Below are positions 34,853 through 43,245 of a stretch of 64,000 bases of DNA, one piece after another; positions within the stretch are counted from its first letter, which is position 1, and every line of letters starts with the position of its first letter. The DNA is from VAZQ01 sp963835165. GTDB taxonomy: Bacteria > Pseudomonadota > Alphaproteobacteria > Rhizobiales > Xanthobacteraceae. A program made the position numbers and the translations under genes. The stretch is taken from positions 45,098-109,097 of the forward strand of contig CAWIGD010000054.1 in the NCBI GenBank assembly GCA_963835165.1, given 5' to 3'. A model generated the notes under the pieces. The model did not search any database. It saw only the letters and a program-made list of their open reading frames with translations, and was not told the origin of the DNA.

Positions 34853-36216
34853 GAGCGTTTCTCCTCGGGCCGGGTGTCCTTGACGAGATAGCCGGTGACC
34901 GAGCGCTGCTTGTCGAGCCAGCGCCGCGCGGCATCCCGCACGGCCTCCGCGGTGACGAGGCGGATGCGGTCGGGCCAGGTGCGGATATCGTCCACGGTCG
35001 CCCCCGTTGCCAAAGATGCACCGTACCACTGCGCCATCATGCGCTGATTGTCGTTGGCATAGATGGCGTCGGCGATCATGCGGCCCTTTGATCGCTCGAG
35101 CTCCTCGGGGGTCACGCCGTTCTCGATCACCTCGGTGAGGACGCCGTCGATCGCCTGCTCGAGCTGCGGCAGGCTCGTTCCGGGCTTCGGGGTCCCGTAG
35201 ACGCCGAAGCGGGTGTTGTCGACTGCGGTGCCGTCGTAGCTTGCGCCCGCGTTCACGGCGATATTCTTGTCCACCACCAGCTTCTGGTAGAGCCGGCTGT
35301 TCGAGCCGCGGCCCAGGATATGCGCCAGCACGTCGAGCGCTTCGCTCTCGCCCGGCCGCGCCTTTCCGCTCGAGGGAACGAGATAGTAGCGGCTCACGCT
35401 CGGCTGCGTGACGCGCGGGTCGGCCAGGGTCACGGTACGCGCCGCCTGCTGCACCGGTTCTTGCGGGCGAAGCCGCGGCTTGATCTCGGCAAAGCGCGGC
35501 ACCTTGCCGTAGGTCTCTTCGGCCAGGGTGCGAACCTCGTCGGCGGTCACGTCGCCGGCCACCACCAGGATCGCATTGTTTGGCGCGTAGAAGCGGCGAT
35601 AGAACTCGAGCGCACCTTCGCGGTCGAGCTGTTCGATTTCATGCCGCCAGCCGATCACCGGCCTGCCATAGGGGTGGTTCAGGTAGAGCGCGGCATCCAT
35701 CTGTTCGCCCAGCCGCGCCGCGGGATTGTTGGCGACCCGCATGTTCTGCTCTTCCAGCACGACGTTGAGCTCGGGCCGCACCACGTCGTCGGTGAGCGCC
35801 AGCCCGGTCATCCGGTCGGCCTCGAATTCCATCATGGCCTTGAGCTTGTCGCGCGGCACGCGCTGGAAATAACCGGTGTAGTCGGCCGAGGTGAATGCGT
35901 TCTCCTGGCCGCCGATGGTGGCAACGACCTGGGAGAAGCGCCCGGACGGGTTCTTGTCCGTGCCCTTGAACATCAGATGTTCGAGGAAATGGGCGAGCCC
36001 CGATTTGCCCGGCGTCTCGTCGGCGGAGCCGACCTTGTACCAGAGCATATGGGTCACGACCGGCGCGCGGTGATCGGGAATGACCACCACCTCGAGACCG
36101 TTGGACAGGGTGAAATGGCTGATCTGGGGGGCACCGGCTAGGGCGGTCGCCACAGCGCCGGCAAGCCCGCTTGCGACAACTGCAAGCGCGGCCAAGGTGG
36201 TCAGGGATTTGAGCAA
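34849..36216 (-). CDS. M16 family zinc metallopeptidase, catalytic subunit
   Basis: The 455-residue protein has a signal peptide (about 1-28, ATALA). The inverted zinc motif HFLEH is at residues 76-80 (GLAHFLEHLMFKGT), with the second Glu in the DDVVRPELNVVLEEQ region. This is the catalytic half of the M16 pair, active in the periplasm. GSNSRLYQKLVVDKNIA marks the C-terminal M16 domain. Its coupled partner follows at once. The substrate is unknown; E. coli PtrA-like peptide scavenging is the nearest analogy. Confidence 0.92.
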   Translation of the reverse strand: MLKSLTTLAALAVVASGLAGAVATALAGAPQISHFTLSNGLEVVVIPDHRAPVVTHMLWYKVGSADETPGKSGLAHFLEHLMFKGTDKNPSGRFSQVVATIGGQENAFTSADYTGYFQRVPRDKLKAMMEFEADRMTGLALTDDVVRPELNVVLEEQNMRVANNPAARLGEQMDAALYLNHPYGRPVIGWRHEIEQLDREGALEFYRRFYAPNNAILVVAGDVTADEVRTLAEETYGKVPRFAEIKPRLRPQEPVQQAARTVTLADPRVTQPSVSRYYLVPSSGKARPGESEALDVLAHILGRGSNSRLYQKLVVDKNIAVNAGASYDGTAVDNTRFGVYGTPKPGTSLPQLEQAIDGVLTEVIENGVTPEELERSKGRMIADAIYANDNQRMMAQWYGASLATGATVDDIRTWPDRIRLVTAEAVRDAARRWLDKQRSVTGYLVKDTRPEEKRS

Positions 36217-36339
36217 GATGGTGTCCTACAAACGAGCGCACAGCCCGCATCCTCGCGGGCGAACGCACCACGGCCGCTGCCGTGGGCGAAGGGGTGGAGC
36301 GCGAGCAGGAACACTATGTGGCGGCGTAGTTCGCCGCCC

Positions 36340-37053
36340 TTAGCGAGTTCCCTCGGCGCGGTCTTCGACCGTCGCTGCCTTGCCCTTTGCATTTTTTGGA
36401 GCGAGTCCATAGGGCTGGGCCGGCGAAGGCGTCTGATAACCGGCCGGCGGCGCGGTCAGGCTCTCCCGAGCCGGCTCGCCGTTGAAGGTCCCGGTTTCCC
36501 CCTTATCGCTAAAAGACGAAAAGATGTCACTGAAAAAGCTTTTGGAGCCCAGCTCAGATGGTCGCATCGCACGCGCGCTCTCATCCGGATTTTGCGGGCT
36601 GCCCGCGCTGGCGCTGGTTCCGGCGGCCACTTTGCCGCGGTCGAGTTCGGCGCGGGACAGCGGCCGTCCTTCGGCTTCCATGGTTTCGGCCGCGGTCCGG
36701 CTGGGCAGCTTTTTCTTCGCGGCTTCGACCTTGCGCTGCTGCGCATCGGGATCCTTGGGCCAAGCCGGGTTGGCAGTGACGGAGGCCTCGCTTTGCGGCG
36801 GCGGCAGATTGCGGGTCGGCGGCACCACGAGCGGCGCGCGCTCGCGATAATCGATGCCCTCTCCGTCCCGGCGGAGGCCCAAATCCTTGAGGAACTGCCG
36901 CATGAGCTTGGTGTCGAGCGGCACGTCCTCGTCCTCGCTAGCGCTCTGCGCGAAAACGCTGGTCCCGCCCGCCATCGTCGCCAGCGCCACGGCCAGCGCG
37001 ACTGCTGCCGCGGCAGCGCTGCGCCGCTGCCTGTTCGGATTTCGGTGCCGCAT
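36340..37053 (-). CDS. Exported hypothetical protein with Pro/Ser-rich C-terminus
   Basis: The 237-residue protein begins with a long Arg-rich signal peptide (MRHRNPNRQRRS, then a hydrophobic Ala-rich stretch, cleavage near SVFAQ). An acidic segment (SASEDEDVPLDTKLMRQFLKD) follows. Lys/Ala-rich and low-complexity Pro/Ser sequence then runs to the end. No cysteine or catalytic motif is visible. The start at 37053 has an AAGGGGA site. It lies between lspA and the M16 pair. I do not recognise a family. Confidence 0.65.
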   Translation of the reverse strand: MRHRNPNRQRRSAAAAAVALAVALATMAGGTSVFAQSASEDEDVPLDTKLMRQFLKDLGLRRDGEGIDYRERAPLVVPPTRNLPPPQSEASVTANPAWPKDPDAQQRKVEAAKKKLPSRTAAETMEAEGRPLSRAELDRGKVAAGTSASAGSPQNPDESARAMRPSELGSKSFFSDIFSSFSDKGETGTFNGEPARESLTAPPAGYQTPSPAQPYGLAPKNAKGKAATVEDRAEGTR

Positions 37054-37119
37054 GGCTATCCCCTTCAACTGACGGCGGAAATTGTGCGCCGTATACCCCA
37101 CGGTTACTCTGGGCAGGGA

Positions 37120-37668
37120 TCAGGGCGCTTTTGCGGCATCAGCGCCCACCAGGGTTTCATACAGGAGCCCGATCACTCCGGCCACGATGGCCACGTCGGC
37201 AAGGTTGAAAACGTACCATTTGAAGCTGAAACTTGCCGTGGTCAGGTGAAACAGCACGAAATCGGCGACTGCCCCGTAGGCGAGGCGGTCGATGGCGTTG
37301 CCGACGGCTCCGCCAATGATGAGGCCAAGGCTGAGCGCGGTGAGCCTGGAAGACGTGCGGGCCAGCCAAATCCACAGCAAAATGACCGCAATCGCTTTGA
37401 GCGCCAGCAGCGCCCATTGCCCCAGCGGGCCCTCCTGCCGGAACAGGCCGTAGCTGATGCCGGTATTCCAGGTGAGCACCAGATCGAGGAACGGCGTGAG
37501 CGTCACGATGCCGCGCGCGCCCAGGTCGAAGACGAACAGGAGCCAGAGTTTGGCCGCCTGATCGACGGCCGCGGCCACCAGGGCGACCCCCAGCGCGAAG
37601 CGGGTGAGAGGCCCCCAAAGCAAAGGTGCCCGAGCCGACCTTGTGCGCGTGGGGGTGTGTTCGGTCAC
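37120..37668 (-). CDS. lspA: Signal peptidase II LspA (lipoprotein signal peptidase)
   Basis: LspA cleaves the signal peptide of diacylglyceryl-prolipoproteins in the inner membrane. The 182-residue protein has four hydrophobic helices and both catalytic aspartates: D127 in GGAVGNAIDRL and D158 in FNLADVAI. WNTGISYGLF is the other family signature. The start is GTG at 37668. It directly follows ileS on the same strand, with 6 nt between, a pairing common in proteobacteria. Confidence 0.94.
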   Translation of the reverse strand: MTEHTPTRTRSARAPLLWGPLTRFALGVALVAAAVDQAAKLWLLFVFDLGARGIVTLTPFLDLVLTWNTGISYGLFRQEGPLGQWALLALKAIAVILLWIWLARTSSRLTALSLGLIIGGAVGNAIDRLAYGAVADFVLFHLTTASFSFKWYVFNLADVAIVAGVIGLLYETLVGADAAKAP

Positions 37669-37674
37669 CAGCGG

Positions 37675-40664
37675 TCACTCCGCCGCCTTGCGCATCGCGT
37701 CCCACTCCCGCAGCGCCTGAGCATCGCGCGGTGACACGTCGGGATAGACCGGATCGGAGCCGACGCTCGCAAGGATCTTCCAGGAGCGGGCGCATTTCGT
37801 CCCTTCCGCCAGCCGCACCTCGACCGCCACCGCCTTGACGTCGTCGAGGCGGAACGCGGTCGGCGGACCGTCGCCTTGCACCAAGGTCGCGGCCGAGGTG
37901 ATCGCGACCTCGGCCAGATCGATATCGGTCAACACCGCGAACAGGTCGGGGTCGGACACGTAGACGATGGGTGCGGCCTCGAGCGAGGAGCCGATGCGCT
38001 TTTGCGCACGCTCGATCTCGATCGCACCGGTGACCACGCGGCGGACGTTGCGCACCTTGCGCCATTTCTCGGCGAGGGTGTCGTCGCGCCAGGACGAGGG
38101 CAGCTCCGGGAACAGTTCGAGATGCACGGAGCCGTCCTCGGAGGGATAGCGCGCGAGCCATGCCTCCTCGGCGGTGAACGGCAGCATGGGTGCGAGCCAG
38201 ATGACGGTGGCGCGAAACAGCAGGTCGAGCACGGTCAGGCAGGCCTTGCGCGTCGTCGAAGAGATCGGATCGCAGTAGAGCGCGTCCTTGCGGATATCGA
38301 AGTAGAACGCCGAGAGATCGCTCGTCATAAAGACGTTGAGCGCGGCGAAGATGCGCTTGTAGTCGAAATCGGCATAGGCCTGGCGCACCTGCCGGTCGAG
38401 CTCGGTGAGCCGGTGCAGCATCAGCCGTTCGAGCTCCGGCATCTGCGCGGGCGCGATACGGTCTTCCTCGCGGAAATGCGCGAGCGAGCCCAGCATCCAG
38501 CGAATCGTGTTGCGCAGCTTCCGGTAGGTTTCCACCGTGGTCTTGAGGATTTCCGGACCGATGCGCTGATCGTCGGCATAGTCCGAGGCGCACACCCACA
38601 TCCGCAGGATGTCGGCGCCCGATTGCTTGATCACGTCCTGCGGCGCCGTCACGTTTCCCAATGACTTCGACATCCTGTGCCCGTCCTCGTCGAGCACGAA
38701 GCCGTGCGTGAGCACGACATCGAAGGGCGCCCGCCCGCGCGTGCCGCAGGATTCGAGCAAGGAGGACTGGAACCAGCCGCGGTGCTGGTCCGATCCTTCG
38801 AGATACATCACGGTGTCGGCGCCGCCGTCCCGCTTGCGCTTGATCCCGGCGAACGAAGGGAAATGCACGGGGTCTTCCAGCACGAACGCGTGCGTGGAGC
38901 CCGAGTCGAACCAGACGTCGAGGATGTCGTCGACTTTGTGCCACTCGTTGGAATCGTAATCGGGCTTGAGGAAACGCGCGCCGGCACCGGTCGCATACCA
39001 GGCGTCGGCGCCTTCCTGCTCGAAGGCGTCGGCGATGCGTTTGTTGACGCGCGCGTCGTTGAGGATCTCGACCGAGCCGTCGTCCTTCTCGCGGACGAAG
39101 ACCGTGATCGGCACGCCCCAGGCGCGTTGCCGCGAGATCACCCAGTCGGGCTTGCTCTCGACCATGCCGGTGATGCGGTTCTTCCCTTGCTCCGGCACCC
39201 AGCGAGTGACCTCGATGGCGTCGAGCGCGCGGGCCCGCAGCGTGTCGCCGGCCTGCGCGCGGCCCTCGGCGTCGGCGATCGGCTTGTCCATCGCAATGAA
39301 CCATTGCGGCGTGTTGCGGAAGATCACCGGCTTTTTCGAGCGCCAGGAATGCGGATACTGGTGCTTGAGCCGGCTGCGCGCGAGCAGCATGCCGGCGTCG
39401 ATCAGCGCCTTGATGACGGCATCGTTGGCATCGCCCTTTTCGCCCTTGTCGGTGAGCACACGCTTGCCGTGAAGCCTGGAGCGTGATCGGTGAATGTGCC
39501 GTTTTCGTCGACGGTATAGGGGATCGTGGGGTTGATGCCGCGGGCGGCGAGCTTGGCGGCATTTGATGTCCAGACGTCGAAATCCTCGCGGCCGTGGCCG
39601 GGCGCGGTGTGCACGAAGCCGGTGCCGGCGTCGTCGGTGACATGGTCGCCCGCGAGCAATGGCACCTGAAAGTCGTAGTCACCCGCAAAGCCCTTGAGGG
39701 GATGCTCGCAGGATATGACTGCGAGGTCGTCCACGGAAACCGAGTCCAGTTTCTTGAACGCGGTGACGCGCGCCTGCTGGAAGACGTCTACAGCGAGCTT
39801 GTCGGCGAGCACGAACCGATCTCCGGGTTTCGCCCAGTTCCCGCTCGGAGCATCGAGAACCTCGTAAAGGCCGTATTCAATCTTCCGCGAAAAGCTGATC
39901 GCCCGGTTGCCCGGGATCGTCCACGGCGTGGTTGTCCAGATCAGGATCGCGGCTGACGCAAGTTTGCAATTCGTTTCGGACGTGTCGGCGGCCGACATGC
40001 GCACCGGAAACTTCACCCACACCTGGTCGGAGACATAGTCCTCGTACTCGACCTCGGCCTCAGCCAGGGCGGTCTTCTCCACCACCGACCACATCACCGG
40101 CTTCGAGCCGCGATAGAGCGTGCCGTTCTGGGCGAACTTCATGAGCTCGCGCGCGATCTGCGCCTCGGCGGCGAAGTCCATGGTGGTGTAGGGGTGGGCC
40201 CAGTCGCCCTCCACCCCGAGCCGCTTGAATTCCTCCCGCTGCACCTCGACCCAGTGCGCGGCGAAGGCGCGGCACTCCTGGCGGAATTCCACCACCGGCA
40301 CGGCATCCTTGTTCTTGCCCTTGGCGCGGTATTCCTCCTCGATCTTCCATTCGATCGGAAGTCCGTGGCAGTCCCAGCCCGGCACGTAGTTCGAATCCTG
40401 GCCCAGCATCTGCTGCGAGCGCGTCACCACGTCCTTGAGGATCTTGTTGAGCGCGTGGCCGATATGGATGTTGCCATTGGCATAGGGCGGGCCGTCGTGG
40501 AGGATGAATTTCGGCCGGCCCTTCGCGGCGGCGCGCAGCCGTTCGTAGAGACCGAGCTGCTGCCAGCGCGCGAGCAGCTGGGGCTCCTTTTGCGGCAGCC
40601 CCGCGCGCATGGGGAAGTCGGTCTTGGGCAGGAATAGAGTCTCGCTGTAATCGCGGGCGGTCAT
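37675..40664 (-). pseudogene. ileS: Isoleucyl-tRNA synthetase IleS, interrupted by a 1-base frameshift
   Basis: IleRS charges tRNA-Ile and is essential. The gene starts at ATG 40664 (MTARDYSETLFLPKTDFPMR), with HIGH at residues 67-70 (GNIHIGHALNKILKD). KMSKS appears as HRMSKSLGN in the second part. The frame breaks near 39467: the first frame reads DHAPGFT and then nonsense to a stop at 39402, and the second resumes at VLTDKGEKGDANDAVIKAL. Restoring one C in the GCC at 39466-39468 joins them exactly (GFTGKRVLTDKG), giving about 996 residues, the normal length. No copy elsewhere in the window replaces it, so sequencing error is likelier than loss. Confidence 0.9.
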
Positions 40665-40967
40665 GATCTTGCTAAAGGTTTGGCGGTCTACTTGGAATTC
40701 GATGGCGAGAGTGGCTCGGCAGCACGTTCCCGGCCCCGCCGACCAAGGGTCAAGCGCGGGCCGGGCAGCTAATTGGCCGGGCGACCGACTCGAAAACGAC
40801 AGCGAATGACCCGCGTGCACTCATGCTGCGCTTCCTAGCAGATGGGCCGGCGTCCGGAAAGGCCCGCGCTGGCGAGAGTGGACCGTCGTAGCGCGGAACC
40901 GGGCGTGATAACGTCGCGTTGAGCTCCGTAGGACGGACCATGTGCCGTTCGCCTCCTGGAGGTGACA
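40665..40967. other. Divergent intergenic region between ileS and an AI-2E family gene
   Basis: These 303 bases hold the promoters of two divergent genes. Apart from the GGAGGTGA ribosome site at 40958-40965 I see no palindrome, repeat, RNA gene or supported ORF. Confidence 0.5.
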
Positions 40968-42071
40968 GTGGAGTTTCTTCGCGCCCATCGCGAGAAGGGC
41001 AACGCGCCGAGCCCCAAAGATCGGGAACCTCTCGGATTTATCGAGGATATATGGACGCCGGCGGCGCAGATGGCGACCGTCGGCATTTTTATTTTGCTGT
41101 TGGGAGCCTTTCTTTATTTTTCCCGCCCGGTCCTGTTGCCGGTGGTGGCGGCGGTTCTCATCGGCACCACGCTTGCGCCGATCGTCAAGGCCGGTGCGCG
41201 CCGTCGGATCTCGCCGTGGGCGACCGCCATGGTTCTCGGGCTCCTGCTGGTGGCCGCCGCCGGCACCGCCGTCACGTTGCTCGCCAATCCGGTCAGCGAA
41301 TGGATCGCCAAGGCCCCGGAGATCGGCGTCGCGATCAAGCAGAAGCTTTACGTGCTCGATCGTCCATTGAGCGCGTTACAGGAGCTGCAAGAGGTGTTGA
41401 TGCCGTCAGGGGGGAAGACCGTCGCCGTCGAACAGTCGCAATTGGCCTTGGTCACACCGGTGATTTCGGTCGTCACCCCGGCGGTGGTCGAGATCACCCT
41501 GTTCTTCGTGACGCTCATTTTCTTTCTGGCAACGCAGATGGATTTTCGCAGCTACATGGTGTCGTTCTTTACAAGCCGCGACGCCAAGCTTCGCTTCCTG
41601 CGCATTGCCAGCGACATCGAGGATCACCTCGCGTCCTATGTCGCGATCGTAACGGTCATCAATTTCGGCCTGGGCGTGGTGGTCGCACTCGGCGCATGGC
41701 TGTTCGGTTTTCCGAACCCGATCATCTTCGGCATCCTGGCCATGGCGCTCAACTACATTCCTTATATCGGCGCCGCCTGCCTGACCTTGATCATCCTCGG
41801 CGTGGGGCTGGTGACGTTCCCTTCGCTGAGCTTTGCGCTGATTCCACCGGCGGCGTTCGTTGCGGCGGCAACGATCGAAGGCCAGTTCGTCACGCCGGCC
41901 GTGCTCGGCGCGCGGCTGACACTCAATCCGCTCATGGTGTTGCTAGCGCTTGCCTTTTGGGCTTGGCTCTGGGGTCCGCTCGGAGCTTTCCTCGCCGTCC
42001 CGCTCACGATGGTGGGTCTGGTGACGCTTCATCACCTGTTTCCTCCGGATGAGAGCAAACTCCCAGACTGA
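40968..42071 (+). CDS. AI-2E/PerM family transporter
   Basis: The 367-residue membrane protein has the arrangement of the AI-2 exporter/PerM superfamily. Two N-terminal helices are followed by a loop (about 110-150), then VEITLFFVTLIFFLATQ, a soluble stretch, and four C-terminal helices with NYIPYIGAACLTLII, TIEGQFVTPAVLGARLTLNP and WGPLGAFLAVPL. The transported compound is unknown; some members move autoinducer-2 and others are Na/H antiporters. The start is taken as GTG at 40968 behind a full GGAGGTGA site; GTG at 40962 would lie inside that site. Confidence 0.87.
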   Translation: MEFLRAHREKGNAPSPKDREPLGFIEDIWTPAAQMATVGIFILLLGAFLYFSRPVLLPVVAAVLIGTTLAPIVKAGARRRISPWATAMVLGLLLVAAAGTAVTLLANPVSEWIAKAPEIGVAIKQKLYVLDRPLSALQELQEVLMPSGGKTVAVEQSQLALVTPVISVVTPAVVEITLFFVTLIFFLATQMDFRSYMVSFFTSRDAKLRFLRIASDIEDHLASYVAIVTVINFGLGVVVALGAWLFGFPNPIIFGILAMALNYIPYIGAACLTLIILGVGLVTFPSLSFALIPPAAFVAAATIEGQFVTPAVLGARLTLNPLMVLLALAFWAWLWGPLGAFLAVPLTMVGLVTLHHLFPPDESKLPD

Positions 42072-42151
42072 TAAGCGCCGAAATGGAACTTTTTTGCTTG
42101 CGTCCGGTTAGCGCCACGGCGAATATTTCCCCGTCAGAGTGGAGCACGCAC

Positions 42152-42547
42152 ATGCCCGACACCTCCAACACGATCAGAGATACGGTTCGGGATGCCGTGC
42201 GGGACGCTCAGGACGCGGCACGGGAAAGCGGCAAGGCCGCCTCCGCCGCGAGTTATGATATCAAGGCTGACGTGGAATCTCTGCGAAGAGATGTTGCCCG
42301 CCTCGGCAACCAGATCTCGGACATTCTCTCGTCCAGGGGCACCGCAGCCTGGAGCCGCGCGAAATCGAACGTGGAAGGTGTGGTTTCGGATGTCAGCGCC
42401 AAGGGACAGGATGCCGTCGATGCCGTGCGCGAGGTCGGCGACAACATGGTCGATGCCATCGATCAGTCGCTCAAGCACCGCCCTTACACCACGCTCGCCC
42501 TGGCGGTGGGCATCGGATTCCTGTTCGGCGCGACTTGGCGGCGTTGA
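42152..42547 (+). CDS. DUF883 (YqjD/ElaB-like) ribosome- or membrane-tethering protein
   Basis: The 131-residue protein is mostly a charged amphipathic helix (TIRDTVRDAVRDAQDAARES, then repeated Ala/Asp/Lys/Val heptads). It ends in one C-terminal transmembrane segment (TTLALAVGIGFLFGATWRR). This is the layout of the YqjD/ElaB/YgaM family, whose E. coli members bind ribosomes to the inner membrane in stationary phase. A GGAG site precedes the ATG at 42152. The next gene resembles YqjE, which accompanies yqjD in other bacteria. Confidence 0.82.
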   Translation: MPDTSNTIRDTVRDAVRDAQDAARESGKAASAASYDIKADVESLRRDVARLGNQISDILSSRGTAAWSRAKSNVEGVVSDVSAKGQDAVDAVREVGDNMVDAIDQSLKHRPYTTLALAVGIGFLFGATWRR

Positions 42548-42619
42548 CCTCGACCAGCTCAAATCTGTCAACCTGACCGCCGCTGGCGTCACCCCTGCAG
42601 GGTGGGATAAGTTGCGCCT

Positions 42620-43084
42620 ATGAGCGGCTGGCTCCGTTATCTCACGCTGAAGGCACAAGTCAGCGCCGGCTTGAACGCGCAGATCGTGATCTGGGCGATC
42701 ATCGCGGTCATCGCTGCGGTGGTGACGTTGGCGTTTCTTCTGGTGGCCGCCTTCGTCTGGCTTTCGGATCTTTACGACGGAGTGATCGCCGGCTTGGTGC
42801 TCGCTGCCGTATTCGCGGTGATTGCCGCGGTCGCGGCGGTGGTGTGTGTCATGGTCCGGCGTCACACCATTGAGAGCGCCCGCCTCGAACTCGCGGAACG
42901 CAGCACCGCCGCTCCCTTGCTCGATCCGAAGCTCCTGGGGATGGGGTATCAGATCGGACAGACCATCGGCTGGCGCAAGCTCATTTCGCTTGCGGCGGTC
43001 GGGTTGCTTGCGGCGGGCTTGGCGCGGGAGTGGGTGGGGCGCGACAGATCGCAGGCCGACGACGAGCACGATCCCCAGGGCTAG
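42620..43084 (+). CDS. Small membrane protein, YqjE/phage-holin-like
   Basis: The 154-residue protein has two adjacent strong transmembrane helices (IVIWAIIAVIAAVVTLAFLL and GLVLAAVFAVIAAVAAVVCV), a charged cytoplasmic part, and a third hydrophobic stretch (LISLAAVGLLAAGLA). This topology matches YqjE-type proteins of the holin-like superfamily, encoded beside YqjD homologues. I infer a stationary-phase or envelope role from that pairing only. The TAG stop at 43082-43084 is the CTAG that opens the palindromic element at 43081. Confidence 0.7.
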   Translation: MSGWLRYLTLKAQVSAGLNAQIVIWAIIAVIAAVVTLAFLLVAAFVWLSDLYDGVIAGLVLAAVFAVIAAVAAVVCVMVRRHTIESARLELAERSTAAPLLDPKLLGMGYQIGQTIGWRKLISLAAVGLLAAGLAREWVGRDRSQADDEHDPQG

Positions 43085-43245
43085 TGTCCCGATTCCGAAG
43101 TTCGGATCATTGTGCGGCACCCTCGTTTGCGAACTTCGGAATCGAAGGACACTAGCAACTTATTGATCTAGTGTGGCTTTGGTTCAGAAGTCCGCATTTC
43201 GGACTCGCCGCAAGAATGATGCGGACTTCTGAACCGCCACACTAG
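43081..43245. repeat. Compound palindromic element, locus 2 (two inverted hairpin units with a 12-nt spacer)
   Basis: Unit one (43081-43155) has an outer stem CTAGTGTCC/GGACACTAG and an inner 14-bp stem GATTCCGAAGTTCG/CGAACTTCGGAATC. The spacer CAACTTATTGAT (43156-43167) follows. Unit two (43168-43245) has an outer stem CTAGTGTGGC/GCCACACTAG and an inner 16-bp stem GTTCAGAAGTCCGCAT/ATGCGGACTTCTGAAC. Reverse-complemented, unit one aligns with unit two (CTAGTGT start, CCGCA and AATGAT in the loop), so they are inverted homologues. The element fills the gap between two convergent genes and forms the stop codon of each. Confidence 0.92.

Noticed and set aside
33392..34891. Long open plus-strand frame opposite the M16 partner gene
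   Set aside because: GC-rich shadow frame; the minus strand encodes a clear M16 protein over the same bases.
37157..39688. Minus-strand frame of more than 800 codons overlapping lspA and ileS
   Set aside because: Composition is Arg/Ala/His-rich and the true IleRS and LspA frames cover the region; it is a shadow.
40665..40967. T-box or leader regulating ileS
   Set aside because: No T-box core or terminator/antiterminator is visible, and T-boxes for ileS are not expected in Proteobacteria.
42152..43084. Toxin-antitoxin or phage holin-lysis pair
   Set aside because: The first gene is a DUF883 tether with a C-terminal helix and no lysis enzyme or phage genes are near.
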